Of a stretch of 30,309 nt of DNA, positions 10,701-22,700 are shown piece after piece (position 1 is the first letter of the stretch; the number at the start of each line of letters is the position of its first letter). The translations under genes and the position numbers were made by a program. The notes under the pieces were generated by a model that saw only the letters and a program-made list of their open reading frames with translations, was not told the origin of the DNA and did no database searches. Source of the stretch: Apostichopus californicus (Eukaryota > Echinodermata > Holothuroidea > Aspidochirotida > Stichopodidae); NCBI GenBank assembly GCA_020650975.1, contig JAIPMN010002604.1, forward strand, positions 1 to 30,309, given 5' to 3'.

Positions 10701-13700
10701 AATCTTAGGAATCAGAGATGCTTAATAATAAACACACTGCGATACAATGAAAGGAGACGTCTGTGCTGTGATTGTGTCTCCACGATTGGCATGTTATTGG
10801 AACGGGGGACTTTGGGGTGCGGGGGTCGGTGGGAGTTTAACTGGTAGCCCTGTTCTCCCTTTGCTAACAACAGTCAGCACAAATCGTATCAAGAAACTGT
10901 ATATAAATGTTTTCCTCCTTCTCATCTTCACAGGGGTCAGCTTCTCTTGAAGCATTAGTGCAATATATGCTTGCTGAGCAAGCCAAAGCAGGTCACCTGA
11001 CTAATCACGTGACAAATGAATCTGGTAGCAACAGCACATGTTCCTGCCAGAAGAGCAAAGGAAGGAGAAGAAACTCAACTTCTAAAAATGAAGGTTTGTT
11101 GACCAGGAAATATTCGTCAAAAAAATTTTGTTTTTGTTTATTTTGGCTCAAGCAGATAGCATATGCTGGTTTATAATGGAGAGAAATATTATATAAATTT
11201 GTCGTTGTTGTAATTTTCTGCATATAAACAGCATATTTGAAGCAGGTGTACCGTCTTATAGAAACAGAGCCATACATGTCCCAACACAAATATAATTTGA
11301 CTGCTACTGGTGATAAATCTATTTTTCAATTCTTTCTTAGTTAATTTTTTTTAAATATTTCAAGTCAAGACCAAATCTGCTCATTTGTCTGCACAAATTT
11401 GCGGTGAAACTTATTAATTTATTGTTTGTGTTCTGTCCAAACTTATATGTTTCTGCTGGCTTACACTGTAATAGCACATATTTACTCTCAGTTATTGACC
11501 TAAGAGCTCTTAAACCTTGTTGAGGCTGCTTATCGAATATTGATGATACTATTGAAACTGGTCAAGTGATACAAAGCTTCAGGGGAAAGTAACAACGTGG
11601 GCCGCTGAAGTAGGTTGTATTTGTCCAAAGTCACTTGATAATAATAATAATAATACTAATACAGTGGATTTATATAATGCCAAATCAAAAACAAGAAGAA
11701 GCTGCTCTAGGCACTTAACAAAACAAGTCAATCGCCATCAAAAGAACAAGTATATAAATTAGTCTTCATGTCACAATAGACTGAATTATATTCAGCAGCT
11801 GGTTGCAAATTGGTGATTTAATTTCAATTCAAAATAGTTTAGAAGTGTTTTTTTTCAGCATTTTTGTTTACTGATCCTTCTGTCTGTTTTTCTTATTCTT
11901 TTGTTTTAGGAGAAAGTAATCACAAGGCATCTTCTTCCCATCAAAACGACCCTGAAATCCAACCTACATTCACCTTGGAACCGCAAAGGCCTACACCGTC
12001 GCAGAACAAAGTTGTCCCCTCTAACATCTTCATCAACTGTCTGGAACAATCAGAACATTCCTCACCTCAAGCCGTTCATAGCTCAAGTCAACCTCCCTCT
12101 GCGTCCCACACGGTCCTGACCAGCAGTGTTCCTACCTCCTCCCTCCCCGGTGGACCCCATCCCACGCATACCATACTACCAAACAGGACCCATTCAGATG
12201 CCTTAGTTTTTCAACAGACCAGTTCTAGTACTGCGCACCACCCAGGTCAGTTCAGTTCTACCTCTGCCATATCTACCCAGCTGAACTCTCAACTTCAACC
12301 TGCGACCCCCTCGGGGGAAGCGCAGTACAACTCGGTCTCCTATAACCCTCCGAGGGTCACTACGGAGGAGAGCCAAGAACTTGTGAAATTAGTGGAAGCA
12401 AACCCCCACTTGAGGACTGCTAGGAATAGATTTAGAAATCAGAAGCCCCCCGAGACCGGCGTGCGGTTACCATTGGAAGTGATGGACATCCTGCAGCTGA
12501 ATGCAGTGAACGGCAGGCCCCCCGGGGCCCTCAATCAGATGACAACTGCACTACAAACGGGGCAAAGTATTCCCCCATTTCAAAATATACCCGTTAACAA
12601 CGCACTGCCTCTTGGTCATCAACGAATGGATGCAACGGTAAAAACTGGCCATGCCATAGTCAAAGGCTCCCATAATGCATCTGAGGTGAGTCTGTCAGGT
12701 TGTCACATGAACAATGCTACATTACCGTCAACAAGTATGGACACTTCTCCCATCATCACCATGGCAACGTCCTCACAGTCCCAAAGTAATCTGATTTCCA
12801 TGAGCCAGATGCATTCGTCAATGAGAATGAATAATATGGCACCATTGGACACCACCACCCCATCAGGGTCCTCCAAGGAGACTGCCAGTGCTACCGCCGT
12901 TAGCCATTCTCATACCCCCGCGATGCCACCCATGTCACAAATGCAGGGCATGAGGACCAGAGGGCTGTCTCACGTGCAATCCTCCTACCAACCGAACCTT
13001 AAAGAACACAGCGACTCTGAAAACATGGACACATTCCCTAGTTCTCTGGGGATTGATTTTGACCCGTTTGATATTCTGAAGAACACCTTGAACTTGGCAG
13101 AAATTGACCAAGAGTTGCTACGTAGGAGTGGCATCGTGGAATCCAACGGAACAGATGTGATGATGGATATACAGAGCAGCGGTAACCATAGTAACCAGGT
13201 CTTGCCCGCTAGACTGAGCAAAGATTCAGGACACGGCTCCGTGGACTCTAGTGAAGAAGCTCTGAATGCGAGAGGAGAAAGTTCGTCCTCAGCCTCTCTG
13301 CTCGAAATAGCCGATTTCTCTCCCGAGTGGTCTTACCCCGAGGTAACGTTCTCACACAGATCTATCTTTTCCACCTATTTCTTGATGAGAAGAGAACAAG
13401 TAATTGATTTCATTTCAACCTGGAAGGCACTTAATGCTTGCTCACCTGTTTCTCTTTGTTTGGTTGCTGATACTGATTTTTAAATGATAGCTCTGTCAGG
13501 ATTGATCATTGAATATAAACAAAAGTTAGTTAATGTTCTGTTTGCAACAGTTTTAATGACTGCTGTCACCATTTGTTCAGCATGTGGGAGGGGGGGGAGG
13601 GTGATGACAAACCCTTTGAACTATTCTAATCAGTGATGCAAAGGGCTTTTCCTGTGATGCTAAACATATTTTGAAGTAAATAAGGACCTCAGTAGGGAGT

Positions 13701-16700
13701 GGGAAGTTGGTTCACTGCCGGGCTCATAACCTCTTCCCATATTATCCCCACTCCCACCCCCTCCTTGCACTCCCCTCGCTAGGATCATCTCGTCTCCTTA
13801 TTGGTTTGTTGAGAAAGAAAATGATAACTAGAAGCAGGTTAGAACCCTAAGCTCCCCTAAACTACTCTTGTGGTACTACTACTACACTTCAGTCACAGAG
13901 GGCCAATAGGACAATGAAACAGAAGTAAAGGTTACTATCTACCTATGCAAGGTATTGTAAGCTCTACTGCAGAGTTGGAAAAAGGTGGGGTGATGAAGGG
14001 GTAGAGGAGTAGGGGGGCGGGCAATAGGAAAAGGATTGGACGAGGAACGAGATTGGCCAAAGGTTCTTCGCAAATCACACCAACTATTTGCTTCAAACAA
14101 GAAAAAGACCCAACATTGCAAAATTTTTGGTTATAAACTGTTGAAGGGGAAAAATAAGTTGCTGTGTATGTGAGAACATTAATGCTATGACATGTTGCCT
14201 TGAAATAACTGCCTAAAGTGCTTTTGTAGTAAGTGTCTTCCACTCAGTTTAAGTCTCAAATAATCTCTTACAGCTATGATTCTTGTCCCTATTGCTGATG
14301 TAAAGATGAAATTGAATCTCTCTCCCTCTTTTCACAGCGGATAAAAGGAAAAAATTGCACCCTGAAAAATAAATAATAAATTCAAAAACTCTTGTGATTT
14401 TTTCAAATAGTCCCTCTATGATGTCATTACTTAGTGCAAAATATTGTATTTTAGTAATATCATATTACCTTGTATAAGATGCTTAGAAGGGTGTTGACGG
14501 GAACCGAAGATACCATTCTACGTCATTGTTGATGCTGCCTTATGTTTTTGTCTCGACTTTCACGTTGTCGAAACTCGATATCGGACTCTACTGAAATAAT
14601 AAATCGATGGACAGATCTCATCAATGTTAGTTAAAATTTGAGCTAAAAGCTCTTCTGGCGAGCAGTGAACTTGTTATTTTCTGTTTTCTGCCCCTTTGTG
14701 GAAGGAATAGATTGAGAGATTTTATTAGTAGTATTTCTCAAGCCTCAATAGCTGGTACTTAACAATGGATGTAATTAGCAACAAAAGCTCATTGTAGGAG
14801 TAAAAATCTGAGAGCCCTTTGAGAGGCTACCGCCTCCGAGATGAAGATGAGGGAAGGATATTAAAAAGGAGATGACTTGATTGATTCCTCGCTCTTAGTT
14901 CGTTCGTAGTTTATCGATTACTTTCAACATTTGTGAAAAAAGTTAGGTTTGAAAAAACTGACAAGTGCGTTGTGATCCTTGTAAAATCAAGTAACAATTG
15001 TGTGAAGCTAGCAGGGATACGTTTGAGATGCATTTTTTTTTACATGAAACTGAAAGTTAGACAAAAAGACAGACACACAGACTGATATATGGATGGTTTG
15101 ATGAGCTGTCAGCATGATATTGTTAGAGTAATGTCTCTGATGAGTAAATGATAACATGTAAGACACAAACTCTTTAATTCCTGTCTACTTCAACAAGAAC
15201 AGACACAGTGAATCGGATTGAATTGAATTCTGAGAAGTGGTAGAAATAAGGACTGTTGTGACTCTAGTATAATAGGGTGTCAAGGGGTTCCATGTTTGAA
15301 CTGCACAGGCATAAGAGGGGTGCAGTGACTAATGTATTAGACACAAAATGGGTGATAAGGGGGGTGAAATAGGTGATAGCACTAGATGTCAAAGGGGTGC
15401 AATGTTTTAAGGCCATAGTCAGGAAAAGGGGCTTTTTAAGTACTAGACATAAAGGGGTTGCAGTGATTAAAAAGACATCGAAGGGGGTGATATGCTTACA
15501 GTAGTAGAAATGAAATGTAGTGAGTAAAGTATTAGATATATGGCATGGGTACATTACAAAGTATAATATAAGAAATGTAATATTAATGTGCAGTTATGCA
15601 TTAATGTATGCTCATAAATCTCTAAAGCAGTAGTTTTCTTGTAATAAACAAGTTGACCAGAAGTATTAGATTCATCTTTGGATCTCTTTATTAAATTCTA
15701 TCATCTCATTCATATATATCTTGTTTTATTTAACAAAACAACCTTTGACCTTTTCTACAGGGAGGCATCAAGGTACTGGTAGCCGGACCCTGGAGTACCT
15801 CCTCGGCAGAATACTCTTGTGTCTTTGATAGCTTTGCAGTTCCTGCTTCTCTCATTCAACCAGGACTGTTGAGGTGTTTCTGTCCAGGTAAATGACAGGA
15901 GTTATTTCACCACTTTGTGGTCATCACAATTTACAAAAGTAGACAAGTAGCAGAAATGGTTTGTTAGACTATGACACTACATGTCTGTGACCATCTGTGA
16001 AGGTACTGACTCTATCTGACTCTGTATAACTCCATGTGACTGTATATAACTCCATGTGACACTGATAACTCCATCTCACACTATGAGTCCATGTGACTCT
16101 GTGTAACTCCATCTGACACTATGAGTCCATGTGACTCTGTATAAATCCATCTGACACTATGAGTCCATGTGACTCTGTATGACTCCATTCGACTCTGTAT
16201 GAGTCCATGTGACTCTTTGTAACTCCATCTGACACTCTAACTTTATGTGACTCTATATAACACCATGTGACTCTGTATGTGACTCCATTTAACTATATAT
16301 CGTCTAATGACTAAGTTGAGAAGTAAGAACACACACATAAATACTAGTCAAACAGATTGTGAATGAAGCTTACAGAGAAAATTGAAATGGAACGGAGAGG
16401 AGTGGTAGTTGAGGGTGCGTGGTGGATGTCAACTGCAGAAAGATAATATATTAATATGGAGAAGGAAGAGGCCTGGAAGTCCTAGAGACAACCCCCCCAA
16501 AAAAACCCTTTAAAATTTGCCCCAACTCTCCTACCTTTAGTTCTTCTCACACCTGATCCTATTGGCTATCAAAAGGTTCCTAATTTATCAGCTCATCAAA
16601 GAGTTTGTCTGGTAAAGAAACCCATGTTTCATCCTTGATGGCTGAAGAATGCATTGTCAACGTAACATGTGCAACAGACAATGCTTTAGTATCACTCTGG

Positions 16701-19700
16701 GTTGTTCTGAGAGTATCCCCATATAAAGGCTTGACAAATTAACACCAAGGGATAGTTTCATTATCTGGGTCAGCATATACTTTATCATGTTTATCTGAAG
16801 AGCTAAAGTTACCTGACTTTGAGTCAAAATTTTATCTCAATTCATTTACAGGAACAACTTTGGTTTTGTTTTTCTACTTTAGTCGGGCAAAAAACCTACC
16901 CTCATGTGGATAGATTTATATCAATGAAATTCAACATAAAAAAAAATAATAATAATAAAGAAATAATGGATTGTTTGTGCTAGGGCTAGGGAAGATTTTT
17001 TTTGTAATACCTTCTTTTGAAAGGACTGCAAGCAAAGAGCACTATATATTTAGTGATTTCCACATCCTGTGCATGAATTGAATCGAATAAATATTGGATT
17101 GTTTGTGCCAGGGCCAAAAGAAGATGTTTTTAATACCTTCTTTTGAAAGGACTGCAAGCACAGAGCACTATATATATTGAGTGATTCCACATCCTGTGCA
17201 TGAATTGAATACAGTTTTGTGCAGTCAATGAAACTGAAAAATGATAAAAGGAAAGAAAAAATGGAAATAATGGGGTGGGGGGGGGGGGGGAATAAAGAAA
17301 TGAAAGAAGGAAGAAAAAAGTTATTTAAAATATTAATAAGAAAAAAATCTTTTAATAATAAAATGTTACTACTCCATTCTATTGATGTGTTAATAAGTTA
17401 CCTAACTGCCCAACATTTTGGTTTTGTTATGGAAAGCACAATTGGACTTAATAATTCTCTTTCAGCTACAAAAGTTATGCAATTCCTGTTTCAGCAGTTT
17501 CTTAAGTTCCTCCCTTAGATATCCCCTGAATTTATTTAAAAAATTTCATTTTAGGGAAATTCTAAACAGACTAAACTCATGATCAAAGTACAACTACAGT
17601 ATGCTTGCAGCAATATGTGTTAGTATTAATCGAAAATCCATTTGTTAATTAGAAGTGGGAAATTTGTTGGCAAAATTTTGTGGAACGAGATACTGTGTGT
17701 GTATCTGTTGGTTTCATGCAGAAAATTATAAGTGACAGTAGTAAGCACTGGTTTTCAGCTAATGACAACCAGGACGAGAAATTCATAAAATTAATCAAGT
17801 AGAGTGGCAGTGAATAATTATGCTTCCAATTAATTTCAGAGCAAATCAAATTCTATTTGCTTTAAAACGTGTGTTGTACCACTCAATCCTCTCACTATTA
17901 TGCGTATAGGTCTGTAAACGTTTCTCACTATTTTTGCCCAGATGAACTTTTTAAGTAGATCGGATGATGTATACCAATGATGATAGCGCAGGGGTAACAT
18001 ATTGGACTGTGGGGGGAGGGGATGGGGGTGGGGAGTTGAGGGAGGGGTAATCAGTTTTACTCAGTTTCTGCCAAGCTCAACCTAAGGTGAATTGACACAG
18101 GACATTTGTACTACTTCCTCTCCTACCTGTACCACTCCCGCCCCACCCGTCCCCCTTTTAAATTCTGTCATTTTGTGACCTCATGCATGATTTTTTGCAA
18201 CCCCTTAAATTGATAGCAGAGAGACTTGTTGTCCTATGAATCAAGGAACATTCTGCTTTTTCTTTTTGGATGTTTGAGCAGAAGAAAGTTTAGATTCTAC
18301 AAGCTTTAAACATTGCTGTTCTCCAATTCATAAACTGGTTGTTTATCCATCTTCATTTCATCTTGCCTCTGTTATTTCTCTATTTCTCTCTGTCACTCTC
18401 CTGCATCATGGAACAGTATAACTAGATACTAAGCTTTCCTCCTCCTCCCCGAGGCTTCTCTTTCTCTCAAGGGGAGTATTTTTATCTGTCAATAAAATCT
18501 TCAGGAAGGATACATGAAAGTTTAATAACCTAATTCCAGCAACTGATTAAGTTAGATCAACTTGATGGATGTTTGGCTAATCATAGAGACATAGCATTAA
18601 GCAGAAGTAAGTAGACACTTTACTTGAAAGAATTATAATTGGCGGAGACATTCAAGTAATTAACTGATTCTCCTTACAAAACCATATATGAGTAACTCTC
18701 CCCCCCCCCCCACCCAAAAAAAGTCATAAATTTACAGAGTGATATGTTTTCTTGTTGGTGTACTGAAATAACAATCTATATTAGAAATTGAATAGAATAT
18801 CAAAAGATGAAAGACTTTGTCAATGCTATCAATGCTAAATCTTTGTCTTTTTATTAGCCAGTAGTGATTAATGATGTATAGAGATTGGTCTGTACAACTT
18901 GATATAACCTAGGATGTGTTATAATCAGGTTACTGGTTTCCAGTCTTGATCTCGCCAAAGCATCGATTGCTTTTTGGAAATTTGTCTGCAACTTTCTTCA
19001 TGCATTTCTAATGATCACATCATATTTCATTTCCTTTACATGTTTCTGTGTCAATTTGACAGAGCTTGAATAATACTTGTGCCTCTCCCCTATCCCTCTC
19101 CCACCCCCTCCCCCTCCCCTCCCCTCCCCCACCCACTTTAGTGTAAAGGGCAAATTGCTTTATGTACATTTTATCGAATGTAAAGCTGCAGGTTATCATT
19201 CGGCCCAATTTACGACTTTTTTCTTTAATTTTGTCAAGCGTCTCGAGATTGATGACTTTTTATGATCATCGTGACCCAGTTCTTGTCTTTTAAATTAATT
19301 TTCCGTACGTGTTTTATGGATGATGTCCCCGTTACTTTGGGAGGATGGGGGGGGGGGCAAGAGGTTAAATGAATGATGTCCTCTGAGTTATGCTGTAGAA
19401 ATCTAAAGAATTTCACCTTGTAGTACCCTACTTCTCAACTTTCCTGTTTGACTCAACAAGCGACTGACAAGTACTTGAGGGAATATTACATAACGAGGAT
19501 TGTTTCAACCGACTTTTGTTTCTGTTGGTGCTTAGTGTATGCAGTGAAACAGCTTGGTCCTGGTTGAGGTGGTGGTTGATGACAATGACCAACTAGCTGG
19601 ATGGTTGGGGAGGGGGTTGATGGGCTTGGGGGTGGCTATTTTTGTTGGAATGACAATGATAAGAGAAGCAATCAGTTTAAGGATGACCGACATTATAATG

Positions 19701-22700
19701 AAGACATTTAGTAAGAAATGACATCTTAAACCATTGTTTTATGTATGTATTAACTATTGTCTTCGTACAGGAACTGCAAACTCTGATAGATTTCTGGTGA
19801 AAGTAATGTCTGAGTATTTGTGTGAGAGGTCCTGTGTTAGGGATTGCAAGTTACGTTGTCCTAAAGGTGTACAGTTTCATAGTTTTGTAAGAAATTGAAC
19901 CTAATACATACAGAGGTACAAAGGAATTGGAGGATATGCTTCATATAGTGTTCAGGGTTATGGGACATAGTGGTTGGTATAAACTGCTATGAGTTTGGGA
20001 ACACTTATCAGAAAATATGTTGTGTGTGAATCAGGGTGGGTAGCGGTGGGAGGATGATTCTGGGATGTGTGGAAGGGAGAGGATGATCCTGGGGTGTGTG
20101 TGGATCAGGGTGGATAGGGAGTGGGAGGGGAGAGGATGATCCTGAGGTGTGTGTGAATCAGGGTGGATAGGGAGTGGGAGGGGAGAGGACGATCCTGAGG
20201 TGTGTGTGGATCAGGGTGGATAGGGAGTGGGAGGGGAGAGGATGATCCTGGGGTGTGTGTGGATCAGGGTGGATAGGGAGTGGGAGGGGAGAGGATGATC
20301 CTGAGGTGTGTGTGGATCAGGGTGGATAGGGAGTGGGAGGGAGAGGATGATCCTGGGGTGTATGTGGATCAGGGTGGATAGGGAGTGGGATCCTGAGAGT
20401 TATGTGGGTGAGGGTGGATAGGGAGTGGGAGGGGAGATGATGATGGTGTGTATGGTTTGGAGAGGTGGTGACAGAGACAGGCAGTGTTAGAAGCAGATAA
20501 AGTTGTCTTTTCTTGCCTAGAATATGCTGCATATTCTTATCCTCCTTTTTGTTCTCCTCCACTGCAGCTCATGAGAAGGGCTTGGTTCCTCTTCACGTTA
20601 CTTGCAATGGCTCTGTGATCTCCAAGTCTGTTCTCTTCGAGTACAAAGCAAGAAGGGCTGCAAAAACACAGCAGGACTCAACCAAACAACAACAACAACA
20701 GGAATGGATTGAATTAGATGGTAAATAAAAACATCAATTTTAATTTACAACTCTTTCCAAAATGTGAAGAAAAGTAAGAAAAGCCACCTTCAGATCACAA
20801 ATGTTAACTTTTAAACCCATTTTTTTTTTAGATTTTAAAACAAAAAAGCAAAAACCAATTCCTTCCAGAAAATGTTCTTCTTTCCTGTCACCCTGTCTAC
20901 ATGATGAAAAAAAATGGGAACTAAACATTTTGTTCTCTGTTAAATGTGAATCTTGAAGAAAAGTTAACAATAAACCTCTTTTCTATGATAGCTTGGGGTC
21001 TTTCCTGCTCAATAATGTTTCTTAAAGAGTTTGTTAACAAATTGTAAATCTTCTACTACTGTAAGTTGGATAGCTATCCGACATGAAGTGTAGGTCAAAG
21101 GTCATTGGCTTCTCCCACATGCAAGTGCAGCTGTTCAGCCGTGTAAAAAAACTGCCTTTTAGTCCAAAATATTAATTCATACATCGTTGTTTTTTATCTG
21201 CAGGGTGTTGGTGTATATTCTTTCTTTTCAAGTTGACAAACATCAGGAATAGCTCAGCTGTGTATGTGTGCAATCTATGACTTTTCTCTTCTCTCGTGAA
21301 TTTACAGATAAACAGTTCCAAATGGCACTGCTGGAAACGCTGGAACAGATCGAGAGGCGATTATGTCATGGGTCACCCCAGGTCACGCAACAGGTACGTA
21401 ACAAACACACTGACACTACATGCAGTTTACTGTACAACAGTAACCCCTCTCTGTCACCCAAGGATGGATTCCCCTCCCTTTAATATGTTGATGAAATGAA
21501 GAATATTAAAATTCATAATATTTAATAGAATGTTTCTTGTTTGTGCAAAAACTTGTGGGTGAGGTCAACTAATAAATCGAAGAGCAAGGGTGTATCACAA
21601 ATGTATCATATTACATCTCTAGGAAACTAAACAAAGAAAATCACTTCCCCTCTCTGTGCTTTTCTTGTTTTTAGCATTTCTGGGGTTTGTTTTCTTGACT
21701 TCATTTAGTCAGGGATATTAAAGCAAATGTATTGATTTAATCACCTGATTCAGAAAATGTGATAAATTTAGTCCATCTAGTAACACTGCTGGAATCTGTG
21801 AATCTGTGAGTCTCAGCTTTTAAGTCTCATTTTGACTATGAGTATAAATTTCACCATGACTCTGTCAGTCTACGACCATAGTTAATTAATACTGTGGATT
21901 TACATGGCCGAGTATTTTGCAAGCATTCCTGGGTTGACCTATAACAATACATACCTATCCCCTTTACTATAGAAATCAAACATGGTAACTTTCAGATACT
22001 ATCATATCTCTTACAACATTGCACAATTCCTGTCTACTGCCCTCCTTCAGTTCAGAACGTCCAGTCATTTATGGTTCACATTATGTATGTGTTTTTTACC
22101 TTTCCAATTTAATGTCATCGTGAATTGAGATGTGTACGATACACTGACTCTTTCACAGGGTACCTCTGGACTATGCAATTCTCATCTCTCATTCGAGGAG
22201 CGGGTTGTGATTATCTGCGAGAAGCTGATGCAGATAACACCTTCTGACGGTCTGGTACTCACCAGAGATCAAATTCCTCGGGGAATGACCTTGCTGCATC
22301 ATGCCGCTGCCCTTGGATATGCAAATCTCATCAAAACACTGAGAAAATGGCGGTGAGTCTCTCAATTTGCTCGGCCTTGATGTCTTAAATAGCAGTAGAG
22401 AGGCAACTGAGGAAAGCAAAAGTGCTCCTAGCTTACACCTCACGTCAAGTGACATTATTATTACATGTTATTTAAGGAACAAACTGCTGCAGGCTGCCTG
22501 GTTTTGTGAGCCAAACCGTCTCCATCCTAAATTTTAGACAATCATCATTCCCCAGCAATTAGGGGCCCCAACGGTTTATTAACTGATAAAAGTCAGCCTA
22601 AAAAGCAATTTATTCCTATTCTACACCCCTAAATTAAGGAACAAAGATTGTTTTTTTTTTGTGCAAAATGCTTGCAAGAATGTACATGGCAAGAAAGAAT

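Larger units (their letters stand above)
15888..20567 (+). other. CAMTA: Intron 6
   Basis: A 4680-bp intron, the longest internal one, bounded by GTAAAT and CCACTGCAG. It contains a CTCTGTATAACTCCATGTGA repeat (about 15995-16290), a 125-bp tandem duplication (16962-17210), a 15-base G run (about 17277-17291), a G-rich quadruplex-like tract (18011-18047), C runs (about 18702-18712 and 19085-19135), and a 53-bp minisatellite (about 20030-20440). No coding exon is seen. Confidence 0.88.

Noticed and set aside
11864-13483. ATG at 11864 and stop at 13481 as a single-exon gene of 539 codons
   Set aside because: The first 46 bases lie before a TTTTAG acceptor and the last 141 after a GTAACG donor. 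The spliced frame joins family sequence on both sides (GESNHK, SYPE-GGIKV).
20317-20562. Minus-strand open frame rich in His, Thr and Pro
   Set aside because: Its downstream two-fifths are translated from the 53-bp minisatellite and the rest is low-complexity.
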